Below are positions 1 through 6,446 of a stretch of 47,314 bases of DNA, piece by piece. The notes under the pieces are model-generated. The model had not been told where the DNA came from, did not search any database, and was given only the letters and a program-made list of their open reading frames with translations. Numbering within the stretch: the first letter of the stretch is position 1; every line of letters starts with the position of its first letter. The stretch comes from Bacillus sp. ISL-7 (GTDB lineage: Bacteria > Bacillota > Bacilli > Bacillales_B > DSM-18226). A program made the translations under genes and the position numbers. The stretch covers positions 1 through 47,314 of the forward strand of contig NZ_JAGGQW010000077.1 in assembly GCF_018613065.1 (NCBI RefSeq), given 5' to 3'.

Positions 1-100
1 CCATATTATGGGTTACAGTTCACTGAAAAGGGCTGTTTTAGTTAAAAATGTTTAAGTTTTAGTATACTTATCAGCTATATATTTAAGTGCTCACGTCTTT

Positions 101-325
101 TTACTCTGTCTGATCGGGCAGCAAACGAGCTGTGTCACCGCGATATTCTTCCTCATCTTCCACTCGATTTTTAAATGCTTCCCTTACCACTAGGAATTCT
201 TCGTCTCCAACAGCTTCTCTCGTATGTTTTTCCGTTAAACTGTCTTTTGGAAAATTACCTGGGTGGTTTTTCTTTTTATGTTCAAAATGTTCTCCACGTG
301 CCAATTTCAACACCCCTTTCGTCAT
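101..325 (-). CDS. Small hypothetical protein, charged
   Basis: A 74-residue, very hydrophilic protein rich in Lys, Glu, Arg and Asp, with no membrane segment, signal peptide or motif that I recognise. The reading frame opens with ATG at 325 but only a distant AGGG precedes it. A TTG at 304 (protein beginning M-ARGEHFEH) sits 8 bases after AAGGGG and may be the true start, giving about 67 residues. It is transcribed away from the sinI region and has no obvious operon partner in the window. Codon use looks like that of its neighbours. I do not know its function. Confidence 0.55.
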   Translation of the reverse strand: MTKGVLKLARGEHFEHKKKNHPGNFPKDSLTEKHTREAVGDEEFLVVREAFKNRVEDEEEYRGDTARLLPDQTE

Positions 326-671
326 CAAAAGTAGTATTCCCTGAATGAAGTGAAAATAATTATTATAAAAAAAGAAAATGCTGTCTGAAAGTGGAATCTA
401 ATAAATAGATTCACTCTTCACCAGCTTTATCTTTCGGGGGATCTAGTTTTCATAAGGAAATCCTTAGACATGGAACATCAAAGGGGTAAGCTGTAATTGG
501 TATATTTTTGTAGATATTTGGCATAATTTGTTAGAAAAAAATGTGTGAAAATTAAAATAATGCGACAAATTACAACAACCTACTAAAATAGCACTAGATA
601 TAATATCAATGAGGATTAAGTAAATCGACCTATCAAATAAGAACGATAAGCTAATACAGTCATACTTAAGT
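326..671 (+). promoter_or_regulatory. Leader/promoter region of sinI
   Basis: No gene is visible here. A consensus -10 hexamer TATAAT lies at 599-604, but no good -35 is found 17 bases upstream, as expected of an activator-dependent promoter. TGCGACAAA at 561-569 is the reverse complement of a sequence one base off the Spo0A box core (TGTCGAA). B. subtilis sinI is activated by Spo0A, so this is a candidate 0A box and not more than that. The transcript would start near 611 and run about 60 bases into the riboswitch aptamer. Confidence 0.4.
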
Positions 672-776
672 TGTATTAGTATCAGAAAAAGGCAAACCTG
701 TTGAAAAGCAGGGACGCAAAGCCGAGGATCTAAGGCAAGTATGACTTGTTACGATGGCCGGGCTACCTGGAATACA
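672..776 (+). ncRNA. Cyclic di-GMP-I (GEMM) riboswitch
   Basis: The conserved GEMM-I core is visible in order: AAAAAGGCAAACC (686-698), a GAAA-capped arm, GGGACGCAAAGCC (711-723), a second arm closed by CAAGT/ACTTG (736-740 with 744-748), and ATGGCCGGGCTACC (754-767). The outer P1 helix can form from TGTATT (672-677) with AATACA (771-776) and CAG (683-685) with CTG (767-769). The aptamer ends 24 bases before the start codon of sinI. No intrinsic terminator lies between aptamer and gene, so any control is more likely through translation initiation or RNA stability. The class and core are clear; the direction of the switch is not. Confidence 0.93.
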
Positions 777-785
777 CAATGTATT
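771..785 (+). promoter_or_regulatory. Alternative hairpin in riboswitch expression platform
   Basis: AATACA (771-776), loop CAA, TGTATT (780-785) forms a perfect 6-bp hairpin. Its 5' arm is the same AATACA that closes aptamer P1 with TGTATT at 672-677, so the two pairings exclude each other. The hairpin ends two bases before the AGGAG ribosome binding site (788-792), where it could affect 30S access. The pairings are seen; the switching role is inferred. Confidence 0.5.
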
Positions 786-800
786 TTAGGAGTGAGAAAA

Positions 801-932
801 ATGGTTATTACAAAAAGTGAAGTAGAAGTAATCGATCAAGAATGGATGGACCTCATATTAGAAGCAAAAGACTTGGGATTATCCATAAAAGCAGTTCGTG
901 ACTTCCTTAGCCAACAAGAAGTTATGAGTTAA
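801..932 (+). CDS. sinI: SinI-family anti-repressor
   Basis: A 43-residue protein carrying the SinI dimerisation helix pair, with the diagnostic DQEWMDLILEAKDLGLS stretch at residues 12-28 followed by the second helix AVRDFLSQQ. SinI proteins bind SinR through this module and titrate it off DNA, derepressing matrix and biofilm genes. The start is ATG at 801, set by AGGAG at 788-792; an in-frame ATG at 741 is inside the riboswitch and is rejected. B. subtilis SinI is 57 residues, so this version lacks the C-terminal tail. It is alone in its transcript, converges on sinR, and has a c-di-GMP-I riboswitch as its 5' leader. Confidence 0.88.
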   Translation: MVITKSEVEVIDQEWMDLILEAKDLGLSIKAVRDFLSQQEVMS

Positions 933-960
933 TCACGGAACGACAGTGTACATAAATAAA

Positions 961-1000
961 AAAAGCATTCTACAAATGGGAGTATTTGTAGAATGCTTTT
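961..1000. terminator. Bidirectional terminator between sinI and sinR
   Basis: Perfect 17-bp inverted repeat (961-977 with 984-1000) with a GGGAGT loop; A-rich on the left and T-rich on the right, so it can end both convergent transcripts. Confidence 0.9.
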
Positions 1001-1040
1001 CTTTTTTCAAATTGAAACAGACCTTTTAAAAAGCTGGTTA

Positions 1041-1367
1041 TTATTTATCGTTTTGATTAATTCGCCACTTGTTAAATTCAAGAAAATCACGAAATTGTTC
1101 TTTGGAAACACCAGAATTCATTGCATCTTTGACAAGATTCATCCAATCAATGTCTAAATCCGCTTTATTGACTTCTTCATGTATTAAATGATCAACAGGA
1201 ATATTTAAGACAACTGCAATTTTTTCAAGAAACTTTATAGAAGGATTCTCTTGTTTGTTATTTTCAAGGTTGCTTAAATAAGATTTTGCCACGCCTGCTT
1301 GAGCAGCAAGTTCGGAAAGTGACATTTTCTTTTCTAAGCGAAATTTTTTTACGCGATCACCGATCAT
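1041..1367 (-). CDS. sinR: SinR-like transcriptional repressor
   Basis: A 108-residue protein with an N-terminal Xre-type HTH (residues about 4-60, including SLSELAAQAGVAKSYLSNLE) and a C-terminal SinR/SinI dimerisation module (DWMNLVKDAMNSGVSKEQFRDFLEFNKW). Length and architecture match B. subtilis SinR (111 residues), the tetrameric repressor of biofilm matrix operons. ATG at 1367 is chosen because AGGTG lies about 10 bases upstream; a GTG three codons earlier leaves no room for an RBS. Unlike the sinI-sinR tandem of B. subtilis, this gene is convergent with sinI, so the two cannot share an upstream promoter. It could also be a SlrR-like paralogue. Confidence 0.87.
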   Translation of the reverse strand: MIGDRVKKFRLEKKMSLSELAAQAGVAKSYLSNLENNKQENPSIKFLEKIAVVLNIPVDHLIHEEVNKADLDIDWMNLVKDAMNSGVSKEQFRDFLEFNKWRINQNDK

Positions 1368-1645
1368 AATTCTCACACACCTAATTTTTATTCATTTACA
1401 TTAATTCTATCAAAAAGAATAGAAAAGCACCATATGAAGAACAAAGGAATATGACAATAAAATGAACTTTGAGAAAGGTTTCACCATATAAAAGTATTTT
1501 TGAAAAAATCACAAGATAGGGTTAATATTAATAGTGTTGCCAATAGTGGTCAATTGTAATTCACTAAAAGGTATTGCTTTTAGACGAATAACAATTTTGA
1601 ATATTTTACATAAAAATAAACAAAAAGGAAGGGGACCCTCCTAAA

Positions 1646-2395
1646 ATGATTGTCCTTAAATCACAACGTGAAATTGAAGCAATGAAAAAGGCAGGAGAAA
1701 TACTTGCAGCTTGTCATAAAGAAATCGGAAAATTAATCAAACCAGGTATAACCACTTGGGAAATCGATGTATTTGTTGAAGAATTTCTTAAGAAAAATGG
1801 AGCAACACCAGAACAAAAGGGTTATAAGGGCTATGAATATGCAACCTGTGCAAGTATAAATGACGAAATATGCCATGGCTTCCCAAGGAAGGAACCTTTA
1901 AAAGATGGGGACATTGTGACAGTGGATATGGTTGTCAATTACAATGGTGCTTTGGCTGATTCCGCCTGGTCTTATGCAGTAGGAAAGGTATCCGAGGAAA
2001 CCGAACGTCTATTAAATGTTACTAAGGAAGCACTCTATAAAGGGATAGAACAGGCGATTGTCGGCAATCGAATTGGGGATATCGGACACGCAATTCAAAC
2101 CTATGTTGAAAGCGAAGGTTTTTCTGTTGTTCGAGACTTTATTGGCCATGGGATTGGAGCAGTGATACACGAGAAGCCGGATGTTCCACACTACGGGCTG
2201 CCAGGAAAAGGCGCAAGAATTAAAGAAGGTATGGTCTTCACAATTGAACCCATGGTTAATGTAGGTAGATACCAAACGAAGATGGACAACAATGGCTGGA
2301 CGGCAAGGACCATTGATGGAAAATATTCAGCACAATACGAACATACACTTGCGATTACAAAAGATGGCCCTGTCATCTTAACTGAACAGGAATAA
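1646..2395 (+). CDS. map: Type I methionine aminopeptidase
   Basis: Removes N-terminal Met from nascent cytosolic proteins. At 249 residues it is a plain catalytic domain of the usual length. All five metal ligands are visible: D94, D105, H168, E201 and E232, with substrate-binding H77 (CHGFP) and H175. The RBS GGAAGGGGA ends 10 bases before the ATG. It lies outside a ribosomal-protein operon, so it is probably a second, accessory map copy as many Bacillaceae carry. It is monocistronic, ending at a terminator at 2400-2428. Confidence 0.93.
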   Translation: MIVLKSQREIEAMKKAGEILAACHKEIGKLIKPGITTWEIDVFVEEFLKKNGATPEQKGYKGYEYATCASINDEICHGFPRKEPLKDGDIVTVDMVVNYNGALADSAWSYAVGKVSEETERLLNVTKEALYKGIEQAIVGNRIGDIGHAIQTYVESEGFSVVRDFIGHGIGAVIHEKPDVPHYGLPGKGARIKEGMVFTIEPMVNVGRYQTKMDNNGWTARTIDGKYSAQYEHTLAITKDGPVILTEQE

Positions 2396-2399
2396 AAAC

Positions 2400-2428
2400 A
2401 AACCCGTTATGTGCAATAACGGGTTTTT
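2400..2428. terminator. Bidirectional terminator (map / DUF1128 gene)
   Basis: AACCCGTTA (2401-2409) pairs with TAACGGGTT, followed by a T run; A-rich on the left side, between two convergent genes. Confidence 0.85.
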
Positions 2429-2432
2429 TAGC

Positions 2433-2657
2433 TTATTTTTTTCGGAGGCTTCCAAGCTCTTCTACTAAGGCCTGCATTTCATTAGGACTAAATGAATTTT
2501 TTCTAAGGACCATATCATAAATCTCTTTTAATTCCTCGTACATTTCTTCATCAAAATGCGAAGGTTTTATGGCTCCAAGGTTTAGGACCTTTAGCTTTTC
2601 TTTAATTTGTTCAATCATATATTCGACATTCTCAATCGACTTTTCTGATAAATTCAT
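2433..2657 (-). CDS. yfkK: DUF1128 family protein (YfkK-like)
   Basis: A 74-residue, all-helical, acidic/lysine-rich cytosolic protein. The stretch EYMIEQIKEKLKVLN and the C-terminal NSFSPNEMQALVEELGSLRKK pattern match the DUF1128/YfkK family, whose function is unknown. The start at 2657 is chosen because AAAGGGTG ends about 6 bases upstream; a GTG at 2666 overlaps that RBS. Its presence next to YihY, MFS, Cax and YfkD genes recalls the B. subtilis yfk cluster. Confidence 0.82.
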   Translation of the reverse strand: MNLSEKSIENVEYMIEQIKEKLKVLNLGAIKPSHFDEEMYEELKEIYDMVLRKNSFSPNEMQALVEELGSLRKK

Positions 2658-2827
2658 TTGGGTCACCCTTTCTGCGAGTTAATATGTCCATCTTTTCATG
2701 TTGAAAATTATATGTCAATACAAAGTTCCTAGGAAAGACTCTCAATTTAGTAAACCAAAAAAAATGGATAAAAGTATCAGTTGGACTTGCGTGGCCATCC
2801 TCTATGAAGCAAAATAAATGAAAGAAG

Positions 2828-2853
2828 GTTTTGGTATTATTATCATCGGGTAT
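2828..2853 (+). promoter_or_regulatory. Candidate SigB promoter
   Basis: GTTTTG (2828-2833), a 14-base spacer, then GGGTAT (2848-2853). The -10 matches the SigB consensus exactly and the -35 (GTTTAA) in four of six bases. It stands about 40 bases before the YtxH-family gene. YtxH-type proteins are known general stress proteins. The GGGTAT lies in the loop of a 12-bp inverted repeat (2836-2847 with 2858-2869). Confidence 0.55.
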
Positions 2854-2894
2854 TATTGATGATAATAATAATTAAGATTAAAGGAGAGGTTAAC

Positions 2895-3266
2895 ATGACA
2901 AAGAAAAATCAATTTTGGCGCGGAATGTTACTTGGAGCACTTGCTGGCGGAGCAATCAGCCTTTTAGATAAACAAACTCGAGAAGTGATGAAAGAAAACG
3001 TACAAAAAACTACTACAAAAGTTACCTATATCATGAAAAATCCAAGAGAGATTACTGATAAGGTGAAGGAAACTGCAGAAAATTTAAAGACAACCGTTAA
3101 GCAGGTCAGTGAAGATATATCTTATATAACAGATAAAGTGGAAGAGTTACGGGAGATAACTCCTCAGGTTACGGACATTTTAAAAGAAACGAAGGAAACA
3201 TTCTCAAAAAGTGACGAAGCACTCATTATTGAAGAAGTGTTAGGAGAAGAAAAAGAAATTCATTAA
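2895..3266 (+). CDS. YtxH domain-containing protein
   Basis: A 123-residue protein with one short N-terminal hydrophobic segment containing a glycine-rich GMLLGALAGGAISLLD motif (about residues 9-24), typical of the YtxH family, followed by a long amphipathic helical tail rich in Lys, Thr and Glu that resembles LEA/apolipophorin-type helices. Known relatives are general stress proteins of unknown mechanism, probably membrane-anchored. ATG 2895 is chosen because AAGGAGAGG ends 5 bases upstream; the open frame extends further but with no RBS. It sits 16 bases from the YihY gene, so the two are an operon, probably driven by the SigB-like promoter at 2828-2853. Confidence 0.83.
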   Translation: MTKKNQFWRGMLLGALAGGAISLLDKQTREVMKENVQKTTTKVTYIMKNPREITDKVKETAENLKTTVKQVSEDISYITDKVEELREITPQVTDILKETKETFSKSDEALIIEEVLGEEKEIH

Positions 3267-3282
3267 AAAAAGGAGGATGAAA

Positions 3283-4119
3283 ATGGAAAAGGTGGGGAAT
3301 GTTCGCTCATCTTTATTAAAATTACTTTGGCACCGGGTCGATGAAGATGATTTACCTGGATTAAGTGCACAGCTTGCATATTATTTTCTACTGTCCCTGT
3401 TTCCGCTCTTGATTGTTTTATTTACACTTCTTCCATATATTCCAATTTCCCATCAGGATATGCTTGGGATCGTAAGGGATTTTGCACCTGTCGAGGCCAT
3501 GGACCTAATTGAAAAAAACGTCCATGACATAATGAATCATCGGAATGGCGGGTTGTTATCGTTCGGGATCATCGGTACGATTTGGTCGTCATCGAACGGT
3601 ATTAGTGCGATTGTGAAGGCTTTTAATAAGGCATATAATGTAAAGGAAAGCCGCTCGTTTATTGTCTCAAGAGGGATGGCTATTCTTTTAACTTTTGGAA
3701 TGATTTTTGTTTTAATTCTGGCGATTATTCTTCCTGTATTCGGCAGAGAAATAGGTGTTTTTTTATTTTCTCAAATGGGCTACACGACAGAATTTATTAA
3801 GGTATGGGATACATTAAGCTGGCTGGTAAGTGCGATTATTTTGTTTCTCATTTTTACAGGATTGTATTGGATTGCACCGAATGTAAAAATAAAATGCCGG
3901 AGTGCCTTTCCAGGGGCAGCTTTTGCTACCGTGGGCTGGATTATTTCCTCGATTGGATTAACCTTTTATGTTGGAAATATCAGTAATTATTCGCTCACCT
4001 ATGGCAGTATAGGTGCAATTATTGTCTTAATGATTTGGTTATACATATCGGCATTTATTATTATATTAGGTGGAGAAATTAATGCTTTTTATAGTGAAAA
4101 GAATCGTAAGAATTGCTAA
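3283..4119 (+). CDS. yfkH: YihY/BrkB family membrane protein
   Basis: A 278-residue integral membrane protein with about six hydrophobic segments and the family's PGLSAQLAYYFLLSLFPLLI motif near residue 25 and GLYWIAPN motif in the middle. Once named RNase BN by mistake, the family has no established biochemical role. ATG 3283 is preferred because AGGAGG (3271-3276) lies 6 bases upstream; the ATG at 3277 abuts it. It is the second gene of the YtxH operon and the likely counterpart of B. subtilis YfkH. Confidence 0.85.
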   Translation: MEKVGNVRSSLLKLLWHRVDEDDLPGLSAQLAYYFLLSLFPLLIVLFTLLPYIPISHQDMLGIVRDFAPVEAMDLIEKNVHDIMNHRNGGLLSFGIIGTIWSSSNGISAIVKAFNKAYNVKESRSFIVSRGMAILLTFGMIFVLILAIILPVFGREIGVFLFSQMGYTTEFIKVWDTLSWLVSAIILFLIFTGLYWIAPNVKIKCRSAFPGAAFATVGWIISSIGLTFYVGNISNYSLTYGSIGAIIVLMIWLYISAFIIILGGEINAFYSEKNRKNC

Positions 4120-4194
4120 TAGTTTCCTTCATGAAAATAGCCCATCTGTTCAAACTAAGATAGAACGCTAACTAACTTCAGGGAGGTTCTTATT

Positions 4195-4299
4195 ATGACA
4201 AAGAAGACCAAAAAAGATGGCGGTACAAAGCAAAAAGGTAAAGGTAGTAAAGGAAATAAAACTTCGGGGTCTGCGAACGGCTCGAATGGCTATCACTAA
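4195..4299 (+). CDS. 34-residue basic Gly/Lys/Ser-rich peptide
   Basis: A short ORF with a good RBS (GGGAGG at 4181-4186, 8 bases before the ATG) encoding 34 residues: a Lys/Gly-rich front half and a Ser/Asn/Gly tail ending in YH. The composition recalls small, unstructured spore-associated proteins of Bacillaceae, but I cannot assign it to a named family. It is followed directly by a terminator (4329-4350), supporting a real transcript, either on its own or as the third gene after YihY. Confidence 0.6.
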   Translation: MTKKTKKDGGTKQKGKGSKGNKTSGSANGSNGYH

Positions 4300-4328
4300 T
4301 GGGTTAAATCCCATATAAAAATAAAAAG

Positions 4329-4350
4329 ACCGGATGAATGTTCATCCGGT
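4329..4350. terminator. Bidirectional terminator
   Basis: ACCGGATGAA pairs with TTCATCCGGT, flanked by an A run on the left and T run on the right, between the 34-residue ORF and the convergent metal ATPase gene. Confidence 0.88.
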
Positions 4351-4356
4351 TTTTCA

Positions 4357-6270
4357 CTATTTAAGCAATCGAAGGCTATTTAGAATGACTAAAATGGTAC
4401 TGCCTTCATGACCGATTACTCCATATGGCAAATCGAGCATCTGCAAGAAATTCGATGCGATCAAGATCATGATTACAGTTATGGAGAAAACCACATTTTG
4501 TTTAATGATTCTATTCATGCGTTTGGAAAGATCGATGGCCTCGGCAATTCGCGGCAAATCATTTTTCATTAGGACAATATCAGCAGTCTCAAGGGCAACA
4601 TCAGTTCCTCCGCCCATGGCAATACCGACATTGGCAATTGCTAGCGCGGGTGCATCATTAATCCCGTCACCTACCATTGCCACAGTTTTATACTTTTCTT
4701 TTAAATCCTTAAGTTTTTCTACTTTTACCTCAGGTAAGCATTCGGCGAAAAATTCATCTACATGGCTTTCAGAGGAAATCGCTCGTGCTGTTTTTTCACT
4801 ATCCCCAGTAAGCATGACCGTATGAATACCTTGCTTTTTTAAATGATCAATGGCAAGTTTTGTTTCCTTGCGAACTACATCCTTCATGGCAATGATCGCA
4901 CTCAGTTCACCATTTATTTCAATGTATACAAGTGTATTGCCAAGACTTGAAAGATCTTTTGCCTTACCTTCAGCAAACTTGTCAACATAATTATTGGCAA
5001 TAAAGGCAGCCTTACCAATTTTCCACTGCTCACCATTAATTGTCGCTTTAACACCCCAGCCTGGTACATCCTCAAGACTTTCTGGATAAAGGAGATCCTT
5101 ATTAATGCTCAATTTAACATAATTCACAATCGCGGTTGCAAGAGGATGGTTAGAATGGCTTTCAATTGAAGCTGCTTTCCAAATAAGGTCCTCTCGATCA
5201 AGTCCTTCCTTAACAATCACTTCAGTTACTTCTGGTTTCCCTTTGGTAAGTGTTCCCGTTTTATCAAATGCGATGGCTCCTAGATGGCTTAAATTTTCAA
5301 GATGAATACCACCTTTAACCAATATTCCATGTCGCGCTCCATTTGATATGGCGGATAAAGTGGCCGGCATAATGGAAGCAACAAGTGCACATGGGGATGC
5401 AACCACCAATAATATCATTGCCCTGTAGAAGGCTTCTTGCCAACTCCAGCCTAACATAAAGTGTGGGAGGAAAAACATTAATAAAACAACGGATAGGACT
5501 ACCTTTACATAGGTTCCTTCAAAACGTTCAATAAACAGCTGTGAGGGTGATTTCTCGCTTTGGGCTGATTGAACAAGCTGTATGATCTTGTGGAAGAGGG
5601 TATCATGACTCGCTTTTGTCACTTTAACAGTAATTGAACCAGTCATGTTAACGGTGCCCGCGAAAACATCCTCCTCAGTTCCTTTTGAAACAGGCATAGA
5701 TTCACCAGTAATAGCTGCCTCGTCGATATTCGTTTGTCCTTTGATGATGATTCCATCAGAAGGGACTCGCTCTCCAGGCTTAATTAAAATAAAATCACCG
5801 ACACGAAGCACTGAAACAGGGACCTTTTTTTCATAACCACTTGAGATGAGCAAGGCTTCTTCGGGCTGAAGCTTCATTAAAGAGGAAATTTCCTTGTGGC
5901 TTTTATTCATGGTATAGGTTTCTAATGCTCCACTTACAGCAAAAATGAAAATTAGAACGGCACCCTCTGTCCAGTAACCAATAATTGCTGAACCTATGGC
6001 AGCAAAAATCATTAGCATTTCCACATTTAATTCTTTATTTTCATAGGTGGCTTCAATGCCTTCTTTAGCCTTGGCAAACCCGCCAATTACAAATGCCAGC
6101 AGGTAAGCAATAATGGAATCTGCTCCACTTCCGTACTTATCCAATATCCAGCCAGCAGCAATGAATCCACCGCTTAATCCCGCAGCAATCAATTCTGCAT
6201 GCGGTTTGATTTTTTCTAAGAAACCTACTTTGTGAATACTCTTTGTTAGAGTCTTTGCTTCTGAATTCAT
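4357..6270 (-). CDS. pfeT: P1B-4-type metal-exporting ATPase (PfeT/ZosA-like)
   Basis: A 637-residue heavy-metal P-type ATPase: actuator TGES (188-191), metal site SPC (292-294) in place of the CPC of Cu/Zn pumps, phosphorylation site DKTGT (D336), SNHPLA (about 373-378) and GDGINDAP (534-541), and the TM8 motif HEGSTILVILNSLRL. SPC plus HEGST define the P1B-4 group (Fe2+/Co2+ export). The length equals that of B. subtilis PfeT (formerly ZosA), an Fe(II) efflux pump under PerR and Fur. There is no N-terminal Cys-rich metal-binding domain. ATG 6270 is set by GAGGGGGAG upstream; the first six codons of the open frame lie before the RBS. Confidence 0.88.
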   Translation of the reverse strand: MNSEAKTLTKSIHKVGFLEKIKPHAELIAAGLSGGFIAAGWILDKYGSGADSIIAYLLAFVIGGFAKAKEGIEATYENKELNVEMLMIFAAIGSAIIGYWTEGAVLIFIFAVSGALETYTMNKSHKEISSLMKLQPEEALLISSGYEKKVPVSVLRVGDFILIKPGERVPSDGIIIKGQTNIDEAAITGESMPVSKGTEEDVFAGTVNMTGSITVKVTKASHDTLFHKIIQLVQSAQSEKSPSQLFIERFEGTYVKVVLSVVLLMFFLPHFMLGWSWQEAFYRAMILLVVASPCALVASIMPATLSAISNGARHGILVKGGIHLENLSHLGAIAFDKTGTLTKGKPEVTEVIVKEGLDREDLIWKAASIESHSNHPLATAIVNYVKLSINKDLLYPESLEDVPGWGVKATINGEQWKIGKAAFIANNYVDKFAEGKAKDLSSLGNTLVYIEINGELSAIIAMKDVVRKETKLAIDHLKKQGIHTVMLTGDSEKTARAISSESHVDEFFAECLPEVKVEKLKDLKEKYKTVAMVGDGINDAPALAIANVGIAMGGGTDVALETADIVLMKNDLPRIAEAIDLSKRMNRIIKQNVVFSITVIMILIASNFLQMLDLPYGVIGHEGSTILVILNSLRLLK

Positions 6271-6296
6271 AGGATCTCCCCCTCTCAATTTCCTAG

Positions 6297-6313
6297 TTGA
6301 TAAGAATAATCAA
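6297..6313 (-). promoter_or_regulatory. Fur/PerR-like box upstream of pfeT
   Basis: TTGATAAGAATAATCAA is an imperfect palindrome that matches 12 of the 14 defined bases of the Fur 7-1-7 box. It lies 27 bases before the pfeT start codon. B. subtilis pfeT is known to be controlled by PerR and Fur, so the site fits the gene. Which of the two regulators would use it cannot be decided by eye. Confidence 0.55.
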
Positions 6314-6339
6314 AATCAATCCCCTTAAAAAATACGAAA

Positions 6340-6362
6340 GCTGTCATCAAAGGGATGACAGC
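6340..6362 (-). terminator. Terminator-like hairpin after the MFS gene
   Basis: GCTGTCAT (6340-6347) pairs with ATGACAGC (6355-6362). On the minus strand it is followed by a T-rich stretch, so it probably ends the MFS transcript about 85 bases past its stop. Confidence 0.6.
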
Positions 6363-6446
6363 AACAATTCTAACTTTTATCATTATTTTCTTTCATCTTA
6401 CCACATATCTTATGCATTAGATATGAATTTGCTCTACAATAGTGGA

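Noticed and set aside
638..644. TAAGAAC as a SinR-type half site (GTTCTYT) in the sinI leader, and a similar word near 1437
   Set aside because: Each matches only six of seven bases, is isolated and not in a pair; expected by chance in AT-rich DNA.
741..800. Upstream in-frame ATG (741) extending the sinI reading frame
   Set aside because: It lies within the riboswitch aptamer and has no RBS; AGGAG at 788-792 fixes the start at 801.
2860..2874. Fur/PerR-like TGATAATAATAATTA upstream of ytxH
   Set aside because: It arises from an AT repeat that forms part of the inverted repeat around the SigB-like promoter; no iron or peroxide link to the genes.
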